From Xanthomonas pisi DSM 18956 (GTDB taxonomy: Bacteria; Pseudomonadota; Gammaproteobacteria; Xanthomonadales; Xanthomonadaceae): a stretch of DNA of 64,000 bases. The stretch spans positions 1 through 64,000 of the forward strand of contig NZ_JPLE01000043.1 of the NCBI RefSeq assembly GCF_001010415.1, read 5' to 3'. Position 1 is the stretch's first letter. Every line of letters begins with the position of its first letter. The translations under genes and the position numbers were made by a program. The notes beneath the pieces were generated by a model. It was not told where the DNA came from, did not search any database, and was given only the letters and a program-made list of their open reading frames with translations. Positions 1 through 8,854 of this stretch are shown one piece after another.

Positions 1-19
1 CGAATTTAGCTTTTGCCAT
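1..19 (-). CDS. tuf: Elongation factor Tu, N-terminal fragment (cut by window edge)
   Basis: Only the first six codons are inside the window. Read on the minus strand from 19 they give MAKAKF, the usual start of bacterial EF-Tu, the GTPase that carries aminoacyl-tRNA to the ribosome. The assignment rests on this short peptide plus context: tRNA-Tyr, tRNA-Gly and tRNA-Thr lie directly upstream on the same strand, the classic tRNA-tufB arrangement of proteobacteria. The rest of the gene lies beyond position 1. Confidence 0.8.
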
Positions 20-66
20 GGGTGCAAGTTCTCGGTAATCGTTTGGAGTTTAAGACGATTGAGTAA

Positions 67-142
67 TGGTGCTCACGAAAGGAATCGAACCTTCGACCTC
101 CTCCTTACCAAGGAGGTGCTCTACCGACTGAGCTACGTGAGC
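67..142 (-). tRNA. tRNA-Thr(GGT)
   Basis: The minus strand folds as a complete cloverleaf with acceptor stem GCTCACG/CGTGAGC, a 7-base anticodon loop TTGGTAA giving anticodon GGT, a T-loop GGTTCGATTCC, and an encoded CCA end at 69-67. It is the last tRNA before tuf and is probably processed from the same transcript. Confidence 0.97.
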
Positions 143-175
143 GAGTTTTGCATTATGCCATGCATTTGCGTTCAA

Positions 176-249
176 TGGAGCGGGAGACGGGAATCGAACC
201 CGCACCATCAGCTTGGAAGGCTGAGGTTCTACCGTTGAACTACTCCCGC
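176..249 (-). tRNA. tRNA-Gly(TCC)
   Basis: Cloverleaf on the minus strand with acceptor GCGGGAG/CTCCCGC, anticodon loop CTTCCAA (anticodon TCC), the standard T-loop and an encoded CCA at 178-176. It sits between tRNA-Tyr and tRNA-Thr in the tRNA-tuf transcription unit. Confidence 0.97.
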
Positions 250-278
250 GCCGGGAACTGCATGCCACAACGTGAAAC

Positions 279-364
279 TGGTGGAGGGAGGTGGATTCGA
301 ACCACCGAAGGCGTAAGCCAGCAGATTTACAGTCTGCCCCCGTTGGCCGCTTGGGTATCCCTCC
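279..364 (-). tRNA. tRNA-Tyr(GTA)
   Basis: An 86-nt class II tRNA with a long variable arm, acceptor GGAGGGA/TCCCTCC, anticodon loop CTGTAAA (anticodon GTA) and encoded CCA at 281-279. It is the first gene of the tRNA-tuf unit, about 55 nt downstream of the predicted start point. Confidence 0.97.
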
Positions 365-425
365 AGCTTTTACTACCGGACCGTGGCGCGGTGAGGCGAT
401 TCGGTTCGGGGTGAAGCAGCCCGTT

Positions 426-454
426 ATTTTGTTGTGGGACGCACCCGGTGTCAA
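426..454 (-). promoter_or_regulatory. Promoter of the tRNA-Tyr/Gly/Thr-tuf unit
   Basis: On the minus strand there is a perfect -35 TTGACA (454-449), a 17-bp spacer and a -10 CAAAAT (431-426, 4/6). It is preceded by an A/T-rich tract resembling an UP element and followed by a GC-rich discriminator (AACGGGC), which is typical of stringently controlled stable-RNA promoters. The promoter assignment is inferred from position and motif match. Confidence 0.7.
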
Positions 455-517
455 CAAAAATTTTGAACTCTTCGCCACTACTGAATGCGCGCGACGATCA
501 GCGCCGCGCGCACCGGG

Positions 518-1609
518 TCAGACGTTGAAACGGAAGTGCAGCACGTCGCCTTCCTGGACCCGATATTCCTTGCCTTCCAGACGCAGACGGCCCGCGTCGC
601 GCGCACCGGCTTCGCCGCGATATTTGATGAAATCATCGAAGCCGATCGTCTCGGCGCGAATGAAGCCCTTCTCGAAATCGCTATGGATGACCGCCGCCGC
701 CTGCGGTGCGGTGGAGCCGGCCCTGACCGTCCAGGCACGCACTTCCTTGACGCCTGCAGTGAAGTAGGTCTGCAGGCCCAGCAGCGTGTAGGCCGCGCGG
801 ATGACGCGATTCAGGCCGGGCTCGCTCAGGCCGAGATCGGCCAGGAAGGTGTCGCGATCTTCGTCGTCGAGCTGGGACAGCTCCTCTTCGATGGCGGCCG
901 AGACCGGCACCACTTCCGCACCTTCGGTAGCGGCGCGCGCACGCACCGCGTCCAGGTGCGGATTGTTTTCAAAGCCGTCCTCCAGCACGTTGGCGATGTA
1001 CATCACCGGCTTGAGCGTCAGCAGGAACAGATCGCGTATCAGCGCCTTTTCTTCTTCATCCAGCCCGGCCGCACGCGCTGCCTTGCCGTCGGCCAGCGCG
1101 GCCTGCAACTTGGCCAGCACCGGCTTGCGTGCCGCTGCATCCTTGTCACCGCCCTTGGCGCTGCGTTCGGCGCGATTGAGCGCCTTTTCCACGCTGTCCA
1201 GATCGGCCAGCGCCAGCTCGGTATCGATGGTTTCGATATCGGCGATCGGGTCGACCTTGTTGTTGACGTGGATGACATCGTCGTTCTCGAAGCAACGCAC
1301 CACGTGGGTGATCGCATCGACTTCGCGGATGTGGGCCAGGAACTTGTTACCCAGGCCTTCGCCGCTCGCCGCACCGGCGACCAGGCCGGCAATATCGACG
1401 AACTCGACCGCGGTGGGAATCAGCTTCTGCGGCTTGACGATCTCGGCCAGCTGGTTGAGGCGCGGATCCGGCACCGGCACGATGCCGACGTTCGGCTCGA
1501 TGGTGCAGAACGGAAAATTGGCCGCAGCGATGCCCGCCTTGGTCAGCGCATTGAACAGGGTCGACTTGCCGACGTTGGGCAGGCCGACGATGCCGCATTT
1601 GATACCCAT
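518..1609 (-). CDS. ychF: Ribosome-binding ATPase YchF (Obg/TRAFAC family)
   Basis: This 363-residue protein is an Obg-related P-loop NTPase of the YchF/OLA1 family. Family members hydrolyse ATP rather than GTP and associate with the ribosome. The N-terminus carries the G1 loop [12 protein letters not shown], followed by the TIEPNVG switch I region and the DIAGLV G3 motif. The C-terminal TGS-like domain contains DVLHFRFNV near the end. The length is standard. It is the last gene of the minus-strand operon and follows pth, as in many gammaproteobacteria. The 74-bp gap to pth is filled by inverted GGATTCG-type heptads. Confidence 0.97.
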   Translation of the reverse strand: MGIKCGIVGLPNVGKSTLFNALTKAGIAAANFPFCTIEPNVGIVPVPDPRLNQLAEIVKPQKLIPTAVEFVDIAGLVAGAASGEGLGNKFLAHIREVDAITHVVRCFENDDVIHVNNKVDPIADIETIDTELALADLDSVEKALNRAERSAKGGDKDAAARKPVLAKLQAALADGKAARAAGLDEEEKALIRDLFLLTLKPVMYIANVLEDGFENNPHLDAVRARAATEGAEVVPVSAAIEEELSQLDDEDRDTFLADLGLSEPGLNRVIRAAYTLLGLQTYFTAGVKEVRAWTVRAGSTAPQAAAVIHSDFEKGFIRAETIGFDDFIKYRGEAGARDAGRLRLEGKEYRVQEGDVLHFRFNV

Positions 1610-1620
1610 GGGTCACATCC

Positions 1621-1688
1621 GGAATTTGGGATTCGGGATTGGAGATTCGCCATGCCGCACGGCTGCAAATCCCCAATCCCCAATCACG
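1621..1688. repeat. Inverted GGATT-type heptad repeats between pth and ychF
   Basis: The left arm (1621-1647) has units GGAATTT-GGGATTC-GGGATTG-GAGATTC. The right arm (about 1666-1688) has the complementary AATCCCC units. Transcribed RNA could fold into a long hairpin. The right arm overlaps the pth stop codon (1684-1686). The same heptad occurs as a pure tandem array directly at the oxyR stop (50859-50901). Confidence 0.75.
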
Positions 1689-2268
1689 CATCCCTGCTGG
1701 TATGCAGGCGCTTCATCGCTTCGTTGAAATTGCCGTCGATCGCCAGCGGCAGGACATCGATGGCCGCATCCACCGCAGCACCGATCGCAGCATCGTCCTC
1801 GCGCCCTGCCCGCCCCAGCACCCACGGCACCACACGGTCCTTGTGGCCAGGGTGGCCGATGCCGACGCGCAAGCGGTGAAACTTGCCGTGCCCGAGCAGG
1901 CGGATCGTGTCACGCAGGCCATTCTGACCGCCGTGTCCGCCGTCGAACTTGAGCCGCGCCGTGCCCGGCGCCAGATCCAGTTCGTCGTGTGCGACGAGCA
2001 GCTGCTCCGGCTCGATCTTCCAGAACCGCAGCGCGGCGGTGATCGACTTGCCACTGAGATTCATGAAGGTGGCCGGCTTGAGCAGCCAGACCGGTTGTCC
2101 TGCGATATCGACCTTGGCCGTTTCGCCGAACAACTTGCTGTCCAGTCCCCAGCGGGCGCCACTGCGCTCGACGAGGGCATCGACGAAACGAAACCCGGCG
2201 TTGTGCCGGGTTTGCGCGTGTTCCGGACCCGGATTCCCGAGTCCGACGATCAGCCGAAGTGCAGACAT
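1684..2268 (-). CDS. pth: Peptidyl-tRNA hydrolase
   Basis: Pth cleaves the ester bond of peptidyl-tRNAs that drop off ribosomes, recycling tRNA in the cytoplasm. The 194-residue protein starts MSALRLIVGLGNPG. The conserved GLGNPGPEHAQTRHNAGF contains the catalytic His and the substrate-binding Asn, and NLSGKS, HDELDL and GHGGQNGL follow. The ATG at 2268 is chosen over an in-frame start 10 codons upstream because the family begins right at this strand. It lies between rplY and ychF, the usual neighbours. Confidence 0.97.
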   Translation of the reverse strand: MSALRLIVGLGNPGPEHAQTRHNAGFRFVDALVERSGARWGLDSKLFGETAKVDIAGQPVWLLKPATFMNLSGKSITAALRFWKIEPEQLLVAHDELDLAPGTARLKFDGGHGGQNGLRDTIRLLGHGKFHRLRVGIGHPGHKDRVVPWVLGRAGREDDAAIGAAVDAAIDVLPLAIDGNFNEAMKRLHTSRDA

Positions 2269-2318
2269 GCCAGTCACCGCGGCCGATTCCCCGCACATGC
2301 GCGGAATCGGCCGACGGA

Positions 2319-2954
2319 TTACTTGGTTTCTGCGCCTTCGCTGCCTTCTTCACCGGCAGCGTCCTCTTCTTCGACGCGCACGTGCTTGGCAGCGACCACG
2401 GCAACGTCGTGTTCCTTGCCCAGCTTCAGCTCGGGGATTTCGACGCCAGCCGGCAGCTTGATTTCGGACAAGTGGATCACGTTGCCCACTTCCAGGGCAC
2501 CGAGGTCGACTTCGATGAATTCCGGCAGGTCCTTCGGCAGGCAGACCACCTGGACTTCGTTGAGCTCATGGGTCACGACCACTTCGCTCGACTTGCCGGC
2601 CGGCGAGGTTGCTTCGTTGATGAAGTGCAGCGGCACAGCAGCGCTCAGCTTCTCGTTGGCGCTGACGCGCTGAAAGTCGATGTGCATGATCAGCTGCTTG
2701 AACGGATGGCGCTGCATGTCACGCAGCAGCACCTGCTGCACGTCGCCATTGAGGTTCAGGTCCAGGATCGACGAGTAGAACCACTCGTTCTGCTGGGCGA
2801 GCCAGATCTGCTCATGGTTGAGCTGGATGCTGACCGGCTCGAGTTCGCCACCGTAGACGATGGCCGGAATGACGCCAGCGTGACGCAGGCGGCGGCTCGC
2901 ACCCTTCCCCTCGTCTGCGCGGCGCTCGACCTTGATTTCGTGAGTCTTTGCCAT
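2319..2954 (-). CDS. rplY: 50S ribosomal protein L25 (Ctc/TL5 long form)
   Basis: This binds 5S rRNA in the large subunit. The 211-residue product is the long form, with an N-terminal L25 domain (KGASRRLRHAGVIPAIVYGG near residues 17-37) and a C-terminal TL5 beta domain. It ends in an acidic tail rich in Glu and Ala. The start MAKTHEIK at 2954 is preceded by a TAGGTAG-like ribosome site. It lies between prs and pth, matching the conserved prs-rplY-pth order. The 110-bp gap to prs contains a small CCCGGA/TCCGGG hairpin. Confidence 0.96.
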   Translation of the reverse strand: MAKTHEIKVERRADEGKGASRRLRHAGVIPAIVYGGELEPVSIQLNHEQIWLAQQNEWFYSSILDLNLNGDVQQVLLRDMQRHPFKQLIMHIDFQRVSANEKLSAAVPLHFINEATSPAGKSSEVVVTHELNEVQVVCLPKDLPEFIEVDLGALEVGNVIHLSEIKLPAGVEIPELKLGKEHDVAVVAAKHVRVEEEDAAGEEGSEGAETK

Positions 2955-3064
2955 GTTGTTTCACTACCTAGATTGGAATACCGCCTCGCGGCGATGAAGC
3001 GTCTCACCCGCGACCAGGAGAGACGTAGTACCGGCACCCGGAGATCCGGGCACCGAATGCGGGA

Positions 3065-4024
3065 TCAGTCGACGTAGAGCGAGCTGACCGATTCGCCGAA
3101 GGCGATGCGGCGGATCGTCTCGGCCAGCAGCTCTGCCACGCTCAGCTGACGAATCTTCGGGCAGGTGCGCGCCGCTTCGTTCAACGGAATCGTGTCGGTC
3201 ACCACCAGCTCGTCGAGCTGCGAATTATTGATGTTGTCCACTGCCGGGCCGGACAGCACCGGGTGGGTGATGTAGGCCACCACCTTGAGGGCGCCGCGCT
3301 GCTTCAGCGCTGCGGCGGCGGCGCACAAGGTGCCGGCGGTATCGACCAGGTCGTCGACCAGCACGCAGGTCTTGCCCTGCACGTCGCCGATGATGTTCAT
3401 CACCGTGGCGACATTGGCGCGCGGGCGGCGCTTGTCGATGATGGCCAGGTCGGCATCGTCCAGGCGCTTGGCGACGGCGCGCGCGCGCACCACACCACCC
3501 ACGTCCGGCGAGACCACGATCAGGTTGTCGGTGCCGTAGGCGCGCCAGATGTCGGCCAGCAGCAGCGGCGAGGCATAGACATTGTCGACCGGCACATCGA
3601 AGAAGCCCTGGATCTGGTCGGCATGCAGGTCGACCGTCAACACGCGGTCGGCTTCCATCGCGCAGATCATCTTGGCGGCGACCTTGGCGGTGATCGGCAC
3701 GCGCGAGGAGCGCATGCGGCGGTCCTGACGCGAATAACCGAAATACGGGATCACCGCAGTGACGGACTGGGCGCTGGCGCGCTTGAGCGCGTCGATCAGC
3801 ACCAGCAGTTCCATCAGATTTTCTGCGCTCGGCGCACAGGTCGGCTGGATGACGAACACTTCCTGCCGGCGCACGCTTTCTTCGATCTCCACCTGCACTT
3901 CGCCATCGGAAAAGCGCGTGACCAGCGCCTTGCCCATGCGCACACCGAGCTCCTTGCAGATGCTCTGGGCAAGCGGCTTGTTGGCATTGCCGGAGAACAC
4001 CAGCAGGTTACGTTGGTCTTGCAT
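3065..4024 (-). CDS. prs: Ribose-phosphate pyrophosphokinase
   Basis: Prs makes PRPP from ribose 5-phosphate and ATP for nucleotide, histidine and tryptophan synthesis. The 319-residue protein begins [13 protein letters not shown]. It shows the catalytic segment [16 protein letters not shown], the metal-binding [11 protein letters not shown], and the PRPP loop [10 protein letters not shown]. The ATG at 4024, with GAGAGA upstream, is preferred to an N-terminal extension of 17 codons lacking family similarity. tRNA-Gln lies 181 bp upstream, with a hairpin-rich leader between them. Confidence 0.97.
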   Translation of the reverse strand: MQDQRNLLVFSGNANKPLAQSICKELGVRMGKALVTRFSDGEVQVEIEESVRRQEVFVIQPTCAPSAENLMELLVLIDALKRASAQSVTAVIPYFGYSRQDRRMRSSRVPITAKVAAKMICAMEADRVLTVDLHADQIQGFFDVPVDNVYASPLLLADIWRAYGTDNLIVVSPDVGGVVRARAVAKRLDDADLAIIDKRRPRANVATVMNIIGDVQGKTCVLVDDLVDTAGTLCAAAAALKQRGALKVVAYITHPVLSGPAVDNINNSQLDELVVTDTIPLNEAARTCPKIRQLSVAELLAETIRRIAFGESVSSLYVD

Positions 4025-4109
4025 GAGATCTCTCGGGCGGCGGCGAAGAGCGGGGGATCGATGGTGGAGCGTCATAAAGCCGACCCAATGCCGGGCTTTT
4101 CTTTCAATC

Positions 4110-4129
4110 CCCGCACATGGATGTGCGGG
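4110..4129. promoter_or_regulatory. Perfect 9-bp hairpin in the prs leader
   Basis: CCCGCACAT and ATGTGCGGG are separated by two bases. The structure lies between tRNA-Gln and prs on their common strand. It is not followed by a T-tract, so an RNA processing or stability role is more likely than termination. Function is inference. Confidence 0.5.
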
Positions 4130-4205
4130 CTGTTGCAGGGGACCTGCATATACGGCTGTTGCAGAGGGATCTGCATCTACGACTGCTGCAGAGGGATCTG
4201 CAAAT
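4128..4205. repeat. Three tandem ~26-bp hairpin units upstream of prs
   Basis: Units start near 4128, 4154 and 4181. Each contains an inverted repeat: TGCAGG-GGA-CCTGCA in the first, TGCAGA-GGGA-TCTGCA in the second and third. The change from G/C to A/T is compensated on both sides of the stem, so pairing is kept. The array sits directly 3' of tRNA-Gln on the transcribed minus strand. Confidence 0.75.
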
Positions 4206-4282
4206 TGGCAGGGGCGGTAGGATTCGAACCTACGAATGCCAGGATCAAAACCTGGTGCCTTGGGCCTCTTGGCGACGCCCCT
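4206..4282 (-). tRNA. tRNA-Gln(TTG)
   Basis: Cloverleaf on the minus strand with acceptor AGGGGCG/CGCCCCT, anticodon stem CCAGG/CCTGG around loop TTTTGAT (anticodon TTG), and encoded CCA at 4208-4206. It starts only 3 nt after the ispE stop codon (4288-4286), so it must be excised from the ispE-prs transcript. Confidence 0.96.
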
Positions 4283-4285
4283 GCA

Positions 4286-5152
4286 TCAAAACGTTGTTGC
4301 GTCCAGTACGTCGAGCAATGGCGAGTGCGCTGCACCCTCCACGACCCACGCCCGCAGGCTATCCGGCAACTGCGCCAGGGCCTGCTCTGCAGCAGCGCGC
4401 GTGGCGAATTCGACGAAACACCCACTTCCCGACCCGGTCAAACGTGGCGTGCCGATCTGTGACAACGCCTGGAACACCGCCTCGACGGCGGGTTCGCGGC
4501 GCCGCAGGACCGGCTCGAACGCATTGTCGAGCAGAGAACCGGAAGCGAAGTCCGCTATTTTCACGGGCGCAGCATCCCGCGTCAATTCCTGTGATTGAAA
4601 TAACGCCGGCGTAGGCACGTGAACGCCCGGATCGACCAGCACATAGGCGGCCTGCGGGAGGGCGATCCGGGTGAGTTGCTCGCCCACACCCTCGGCCCAG
4701 GCGTTGTGTCCGCGGACGAACACCGGCACGTCCGCACCCAGTTGCAGACCCAGCCCGGCCAGTGCATCGACCGGCAAGCCCAGGCACCATAAGGCATTGA
4801 GCGCGACCAGCACGGTCGCCGCGTCCGACGAGCCGCCGCCAAACCCGCCACCGGCGGGGATGCGCTTGTCGAGGCGAATCTCCGCGCCGGCCCGTGCGCC
4901 GGTGGACGATTGCAGCAGGCGCGCGGCGCGGATCACCAGATCATCGTCCTCGGCAACGCCGGGCAGGCTGTCGCCGATGCGCCGGATCAGGCCGTCACTG
5001 CGCACACGAAGATGAATGGTGTCCCCCCAGTCCAGCAGCCGAAACACGGTCTGCAGCAGGTGGTAGCCATCGGCGCGGCGCCCGATGATCTGTAGAAACA
5101 GGTTCAGCTTGGCCGGCGCAGGCCATGCCGACCAGCCGTCCGGCGCTGCCAT
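4286..5152 (-). CDS. ispE: 4-diphosphocytidyl-2-C-methyl-D-erythritol kinase
   Basis: IspE phosphorylates CDP-ME in the MEP pathway of isoprenoid synthesis. The 288-residue GHMP kinase begins [20 protein letters not shown] and has the ATP-binding loop [14 protein letters not shown] and a C-terminal [10 protein letters not shown] motif. The ATG at 5152 shares one base with the lolB stop codon (TGATG), so it is preferred to an ATG six codons upstream and implies translational coupling. The lolB-ispE-prs order is conserved in gammaproteobacteria. Confidence 0.96.
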   Translation of the reverse strand: MAAPDGWSAWPAPAKLNLFLQIIGRRADGYHLLQTVFRLLDWGDTIHLRVRSDGLIRRIGDSLPGVAEDDDLVIRAARLLQSSTGARAGAEIRLDKRIPAGGGFGGGSSDAATVLVALNALWCLGLPVDALAGLGLQLGADVPVFVRGHNAWAEGVGEQLTRIALPQAAYVLVDPGVHVPTPALFQSQELTRDAAPVKIADFASGSLLDNAFEPVLRRREPAVEAVFQALSQIGTPRLTGSGSGCFVEFATRAAAEQALAQLPDSLRAWVVEGAAHSPLLDVLDATTF

Positions 5153-5805
5153 CAGGGCGATACCGTCCACTGATCGACCAGCAGGCGGACCTTGGCGCCG
5201 GCGTTATGGGCTTCGATGCGCTGCGGCAGCTCGGGCTGGCCGTCGCTGGCAGGTGCCCAGGCAAGAAATTCGATGGTCCAGCCGTCCTGCTGCACGGTGC
5301 GCGGGCGCCCAGCGACGTCGAGATCGACGCGCTGCGCGCCGGCATCGGCAATGCGCAGCGCGCGCACCCAGTCCGGCATCTGGTTGACCGGGATGGTCCA
5401 GCCGGTCGCTTCCAGCAGCACCTGCTCGGCATCGGGGCCGCTGCGCGGACCGCCGTCCAGCCCCTCGAGTCGACCGGCGCCGGTGGTGGTGTCGCCAGTG
5501 AGCACCCAGCTCTGGCGGGTCACCGGGGCACTGAGCTGCACGCGGTACCGGGTGCCATCCTGCTGCCAGTCGATGCGCCCGCTACCACCGTTGCGGTCCT
5601 TACTGATCGCCACCCGCCCTTGAAACGACCATTGCGGATGGGCCTGCAACCAGGCCTGGCGCGCAGCTTCGGCAGTACGCGCTTGATCCGACACGCGCTC
5701 GACCACCGCCGCGCCACTGCCCTGCCCGCGCGGCACGCTGACGCAGCCGGACAGGGCGACCAGCACCAGCCCGCCCAGGGCCAGCGGCCGTAGCACAGCG
5801 CTCAT
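5152..5805 (-). CDS. lolB: Outer-membrane lipoprotein receptor LolB
   Basis: LolB takes lipoproteins from LolA and inserts them in the outer membrane. The 217-residue product has a lipoprotein signal peptide ending in LSGC (lipobox, Cys at about residue 21), then the LolB fold with [10 protein letters not shown] and [19 protein letters not shown]. It overlaps the upstream TPR gene by 4 nt (ATGA) and the ispE start by 1 nt, placing it in a coupled three-gene unit. Confidence 0.94.
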   Translation of the reverse strand: MSAVLRPLALGGLVLVALSGCVSVPRGQGSGAAVVERVSDQARTAEAARQAWLQAHPQWSFQGRVAISKDRNGGSGRIDWQQDGTRYRVQLSAPVTRQSWVLTGDTTTGAGRLEGLDGGPRSGPDAEQVLLEATGWTIPVNQMPDWVRALRIADAGAQRVDLDVAGRPRTVQQDGWTIEFLAWAPASDGQPELPQRIEAHNAGAKVRLLVDQWTVSP

Positions 5806-7490
5806 AGACCGAACTTCTCCGCGGCGCGTTGCAGCGCGCGATTGTCCGGATCCAGCCGACGGGCTTCATCAAAGTAGCGCCGCGCCTCGTCCTGCTTGCC
5901 GCTGACCCACAGCACCTCGCCCACGTGCGCGGCGATCTCCGGGTCCTTGGCCAATGCCCAGGCGCGGCGCAGCTGCACCAGGGCCTCCTTGGTGCGGCCC
6001 ATGCGGTACAGCACCCAGCCGTAGCTGTCGACGATGGCCGGGTTGTCCGGATCGGCGGTGCGGGCACGGTCGATCAGCGCCAGCGCTTCCTTGTAGCGAG
6101 TGGTGCGATCGGCCAGGGTGTAGCCCAGCGCGTTCAAGGCCGCGACATTTTCCGGCTCGGCGACCAGGATCTTGCGCAGGTCGGCCTCGGCGCGCGCCAC
6201 GTCATCGCGCCGCTCCCAGGCCAGGCCGCGGGCGTACAGCAGCGCGCCGTCGTCCGGGTAGGCGGCCAGGCCACGCTCGAAGGCGTCCAGCTCGCCCGGT
6301 GCGTCATCGGCGCGCTGATGCAGCTCGGCTTCCAGCACATAGGCATCGCGACGGGCATCGTCGTCGGCGGTGGCATCACCCTGCAATGCACGCACTTCCG
6401 CCAGCGCTTCGGGCTTGCGGCCCAGTTCGTACAGGGCACTGGCGGCGCGCAAGCGCGCTTCGCTCAGCTGCGATCCGCCGGGCACGCCGCGGTACCACTC
6501 CACCGCCTCGTCATAACGCTTGAGGAATTCGGCGATCTTGCCCAGCAGCAGGCGGCGGTCCGGGTCGGGCTTGGTGGCATTGCTCTTGAGCTCGCCATAG
6601 AGCGCCTCCAACGCGGTGCGGTCCTTCTCTTTGGCGAGCATGGACGCACGCAAGCCGTAGGTCTGGGTGTCCTGCGGCCCGGTGGACAGCACGCGCGCAG
6701 CCGCTTCGGTCTGGCCCATGGCGTCGTAGGCGAAGGCCAGCGCGCCGCGCAGTTCGGAATCCTTCACCGCCTTCGGTTCGACGTTCTTCAGCAACGCCAG
6801 CGCTTCGTCGTTCTTGCCTTCCTGCTGCAGCTGGGTGGCATGCAGCAAGGCCACGCGCGGCTCCTCGGGGAAGCGGCGCACCACCTCGTCGACGATGCGC
6901 TTGGCCAGCGCCGGGCGCTCCATGCGCAGCGCGAGCCGGCCAAATTCCTGCCAGACCTCGATCTGGTTGGGGATGGCGCCGGCCTTGACCAGGTCTTCGA
7001 GTACGTCGGCCGAGGCTTCCGGCTCGCGGCCGCCGTTGGCCAGCGCGATCAGCGCAAAGCGCCAGCCACGCGGGTCGGGCTCCTTGAGCAGGCCGAGCAG
7101 GTCGCGGCGCGCGGTGCGCAGGTCGTTACGGCGCAGGGCCAGCGAGGCTTCGGTGCTGCGCATCGACATCGACGACGGCGCGCGGGCGCGCCACAGCGCC
7201 AGGGCCTCGATGGCACGCGGGTCGTCGTTGGCCAGCATGGCGATGCGGGCGGCGCGCTCGGCCAGGCCGGCGTCGCCGGCTTCGGCCTTGGCGGCGTCCA
7301 GGTAGGCGCGGGCGGCATCGTCCAGTTGCCCGGCCTGCAAGGCGAATTCGCCGGCGAGCACAGGTTCCAGCGAGGTGGCGCCGGCACTGCTGGCCGGTGG
7401 AGCGGGCGGTGCTTTCTTGGGTGCTGCCGTGGCGTTGGCGGACACTGCTACCAGCAAAAGAACACTCAGGATGCGAATCGGTACAGGCAT
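5802..7490 (-). CDS. Secreted TPR-repeat protein
   Basis: A 562-residue protein with an N-terminal signal peptide ([22 protein letters not shown]), an Ala/Pro-rich linker, and tetratricopeptide repeats over most of its length. The clearest are near the C-terminus ([28 protein letters not shown] and the following unit). TPR proteins are scaffolds; no enzymatic motif is seen. Such a gene upstream of lolB-ispE is common in gammaproteobacteria, which suggests an envelope role. The ATG at 7490 is preferred over a TTG three codons upstream. The gene diverges from hemA with 65 bp between starts. Confidence 0.85.
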   Translation of the reverse strand: MPVPIRILSVLLLVAVSANATAAPKKAPPAPPASSAGATSLEPVLAGEFALQAGQLDDAARAYLDAAKAEAGDAGLAERAARIAMLANDDPRAIEALALWRARAPSSMSMRSTEASLALRRNDLRTARRDLLGLLKEPDPRGWRFALIALANGGREPEASADVLEDLVKAGAIPNQIEVWQEFGRLALRMERPALAKRIVDEVVRRFPEEPRVALLHATQLQQEGKNDEALALLKNVEPKAVKDSELRGALAFAYDAMGQTEAAARVLSTGPQDTQTYGLRASMLAKEKDRTALEALYGELKSNATKPDPDRRLLLGKIAEFLKRYDEAVEWYRGVPGGSQLSEARLRAASALYELGRKPEALAEVRALQGDATADDDARRDAYVLEAELHQRADDAPGELDAFERGLAAYPDDGALLYARGLAWERRDDVARAEADLRKILVAEPENVAALNALGYTLADRTTRYKEALALIDRARTADPDNPAIVDSYGWVLYRMGRTKEALVQLRRAWALAKDPEIAAHVGEVLWVSGKQDEARRYFDEARRLDPDNRALQRAAEKFGL

Positions 7491-7507
7491 CGGGGGCAAC
7501 CGGGCCG

Positions 7508-7513
7508 TAAAAT
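7508..7513 (+). promoter_or_regulatory. Candidate -10 element for hemA
   Basis: TAAAAT (5/6 to consensus) lies about 43 bp before the hemA ATG in the 65-bp divergent gap. No good -35 is seen at 16-18 bp, so the call is tentative. Confidence 0.3.
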
Positions 7514-7555
7514 GGGGCCCTGAATGGCCGCCAGCTTATCGCAAGCAACTGAACA

Positions 7556-8854
7556 ATGACGTTGTGGGTGCTCGGACTGAATCACCAGACCGCACCTGTG
7601 GACCTGCGCGAACGCGCGGCGTTCGCAGGTGACGCGCTGCCGCGCGCGCTCGAATCGTTGCGTGCGCTGCCGCAGGTGCGCGAGGCCGCGCTGCTGTCCA
7701 CCTGCAACCGCACGGAGCTGTACGCGATGGCCGACGATGCGCAGACCCTGGCCGGCTGGCTGGACGCACATGCGCCGGGGCTGAGCGGCTATCTGTACCA
7801 GCATCAGGACGCCGACGCGGTGCGGCATCTGTTCCGGGTCGCCACCGGGCTGGATTCGATGGTGCTGGGCGAGCCGCAGATCCTGGGCCAGGTCAAGGAC
7901 GCCTGGGCGGTGGCGCGCGCGCACGGCGCGCTGGGCAGCGGGCTGGATCGGCTGTTCCAGCAGACCTTTTCGGTGGCCAAGCGCGCGCGCACCGACACTA
8001 GGGTCGGCGCCAACCCGGTGTCGGTGGCCTCCACCGCGGTGCGGCTGGCGCAGGAATCCTTTGCGCGGCTCAACGAATCGACCGTCTTGCTGATCGGCGC
8101 CGGCGAAACCATCGAGCTGGCCGCCAAGCATCTGAGCGAAGGCCGCGTGCGCCGGCTGCTGATCGCCAATCGCACCCTGGCGCATGCGCAGACACTGGCA
8201 AGCCAACACGGCGGCTATGCCTTGCCGTTGACCGATCTGGAACGCCATCTGGCCGAGGCCGACGTGGTGTTCTCGGCCACTGCCGCACACGAGCCGGTGG
8301 TAACGCGGGCGCAGGTGGAACAGGCGCTGCGTGCGCGCAAACGCAAGCCGATGCTGTTGTTCGACCTGGCGGTGCCGCGCGATATCGAAGCCTCGGTGGC
8401 GACGCTGAGCGATGCCTACCTGTACACCGTGGACGATCTGGAGCGCGCGGTGGAAGACAACCGCCGCAGCCGCCGCGAAGCCGCAGACCAGGCCGAGGCG
8501 ATCATCGACCTGCAGGTGGCGCGCTATGTCGAGACGGTGCAGGCCAACGCGCGCCAGGCACCGCTCAAGCGGCTGCGTGCGTTCGGCGACAGCACCCGCG
8601 ACGAACTGCTGGCCAAGGCACGCCAGCAACTGAGCAACGGCAAGCCGGCCGACGAGGTGCTGGAGCAACTGGCGCATGCGCTGACCAACCGCCTGTTGCA
8701 CCCGCCGACCGCCGCGCTGCGCGATGCCGCGCTCAACAACGACCTGGAATTGACCAGCGCGGCCGACCGGCTGTTCCCGGAAAAACCCGGTTACCAACAT
8801 CCCCCTGTAGCTACCCCGATCGTGAGGACTGATGACGCCGACCCTGCGCCGTAA
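7556..8854 (+). CDS. hemA: Glutamyl-tRNA reductase
   Basis: HemA reduces glutamyl-tRNA(Glu) with NADPH to glutamate-1-semialdehyde, the first step of C5 tetrapyrrole synthesis. The 432-residue protein has the catalytic STCNRTELY motif with Cys50, the substrate-binding [20 protein letters not shown] segment, a Rossmann-type GAGE motif for NADPH and a C-terminal dimerisation helix. Its 3' end overlaps prfA by 23 nt, a frequent arrangement that couples the two genes. Confidence 0.97.
   Translation: MTLWVLGLNHQTAPVDLRERAAFAGDALPRALESLRALPQVREAALLSTCNRTELYAMADDAQTLAGWLDAHAPGLSGYLYQHQDADAVRHLFRVATGLDSMVLGEPQILGQVKDAWAVARAHGALGSGLDRLFQQTFSVAKRARTDTRVGANPVSVASTAVRLAQESFARLNESTVLLIGAGETIELAAKHLSEGRVRRLLIANRTLAHAQTLASQHGGYALPLTDLERHLAEADVVFSATAAHEPVVTRAQVEQALRARKRKPMLLFDLAVPRDIEASVATLSDAYLYTVDDLERAVEDNRRSRREAADQAEAIIDLQVARYVETVQANARQAPLKRLRAFGDSTRDELLAKARQQLSNGKPADEVLEQLAHALTNRLLHPPTAALRDAALNNDLELTSAADRLFPEKPGYQHPPVATPIVRTDDADPAP

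Noticed and set aside
4128-4205. CRISPR-like array before prs
   Set aside because: Units are contiguous and palindromic with no unique spacers.
5829-7523. Plus-strand reading frame of over 560 codons opposite the TPR gene
   Set aside because: It mirrors the minus-strand TPR gene; the peptide is His/Gly/Gln-rich low-complexity shadow sequence, typical of antisense frames in high-GC DNA.
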